Below, one piece after another: positions 32,048-32,186 of a stretch of DNA of 32,186 nt (position 1 is the first letter of the stretch; each line of letters begins with the position of its first letter). A program made the translations under genes and the position numbers. Location: positions 1-32,186 of the forward strand of contig CALWMI010000039.1 in NCBI GenBank assembly GCA_944381745.1. The letters are read 5' to 3'. The stretch is from an uncultured Lachnospiraceae bacterium. Lineage in GTDB: Bacteria; Bacillota; Clostridia; Lachnospirales; Lachnospiraceae. The notes under the pieces were generated by a model, which worked only from the letters and a program-made list of their open reading frames with translations, was not told where the DNA came from and did not search any database.

Positions 32048-32186
32048 GCTGTCACTTTTCTTTGTTATACTGCAGGAAAGCAAGCCCCCTGGCGCAAGCG
32101 TTGCCTGCTGTCCGGGAAGGCGGTGCAAAACCAGTAACAGTTCAGCCCAGGTCTGCGCACATGCTGCGCGGACCGTAAGAACGTGA
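32048..32186 (+). other. Structured leader region at the window end
   Basis: No gene in the visible part. TATACT (32066-32071) lacks a -35 at normal distance, as at activator-dependent promoters. A compact dyad at 32150-32174 (GGTC, GCGCA, loop CATGC, TGCGC, GACC) and a GCAAGC/GCGTTGC pairing near 32081-32105 suggest a folded RNA. It follows the kinase and is probably the upstream region of the gene it controls. Read to the window end only. Confidence 0.5.

Noticed and set aside
32110-32180. Cobalamin riboswitch
   Set aside because: GGTGCAAAACC is similar to one conserved box, but the CCCGC...ACTGT block and the rest of the core are not present.
1-32186. tRNA, rRNA, insertion sequences, prophage or integrase genes
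   Set aside because: None were recognised by reading both strands; no transposase or integrase motif and no terminal inverted repeats were found.

Overview
The window looks like a chromosomal segment of a GC-rich Lachnospiraceae (Clostridia, Bacillota). The evidence is the gene content (butyryl-CoA:acetate CoA-transferase, DUF5721, TIGR04086, DUF4125, CIRCE, remA/gmk/rpoZ), strong AGGAGG-type ribosome binding sites and consensus sigma-A promoters. GC is about 60% by eye up to position 30,180 and clearly lower after it. Species cannot be named from the sequence.

Layout. (1) 1-3,607: 3' part of a large sortase-anchored adhesin with repeated SpaA/Cna-B-like modules, translationally coupled to an unrecognised 173-residue protein. 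(2) 3,663-4,725: a 15-bp tandem array, a promoter and a degenerate sigma-70-like protein without region 4. (3) 4,729-8,014, minus strand: a CorC/HlyC-type membrane protein and RqcH (NFACT), separated by a 32-bp x4 array. (4) 8,138-10,279: yicC-remA-gmk-rpoZ from a near-consensus promoter divergent from rqcH; this is the yloA/yloC/remA/gmk/yloH neighbourhood of Bacillus with rqcH inverted. (5) 10,342-13,864: metallo-beta-lactamase-fold protein, TPR protein with a DUF4037 nucleotidyltransferase-like domain, and a DUF4125 protein. This compact operon has no known function and is the best candidate here for an undescribed system. (6) 13,966-18,249: cytidylate kinase-like protein, rimO, pgsA, cinA and a TIGR04086 membrane protein. 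(7) 18,385-21,638: a Maf-HAD fusion, a small acidic protein, a lipoprotein parvulin foldase and a small alarmone synthetase. (8) 21,643-23,940: a perfect CIRCE operator and htpG. (9) 23,979-29,260: DUF5721 (minus), M18 aminopeptidase, butyryl-CoA:acetate CoA-transferase (minus), DegV and RpiB. (10) 29,384-30,145: a small membrane protein and nrdR. (11) 30,192-32,186: an OmpR-type two-component system of different base composition, followed by a structured leader for a gene beyond the window.

Most genes are housekeeping: translation quality control and ribosome modification (rqcH, rimO), nucleotide metabolism and its control (gmk, nrdR, Maf, alarmone synthetase), lipid synthesis (pgsA), proteostasis (htpG, foldase) and butyrate formation. 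The less ordinary signals are regulatory or architectural: a CIRCE hairpin that also looks like a terminator, a terminator whose 3' arm is the next gene's ribosome binding site, several short tandem arrays at gene boundaries, and the three-gene MBL/TPR-NTase/DUF4125 operon. All domain assignments are by reading the sequence; no database search was run.
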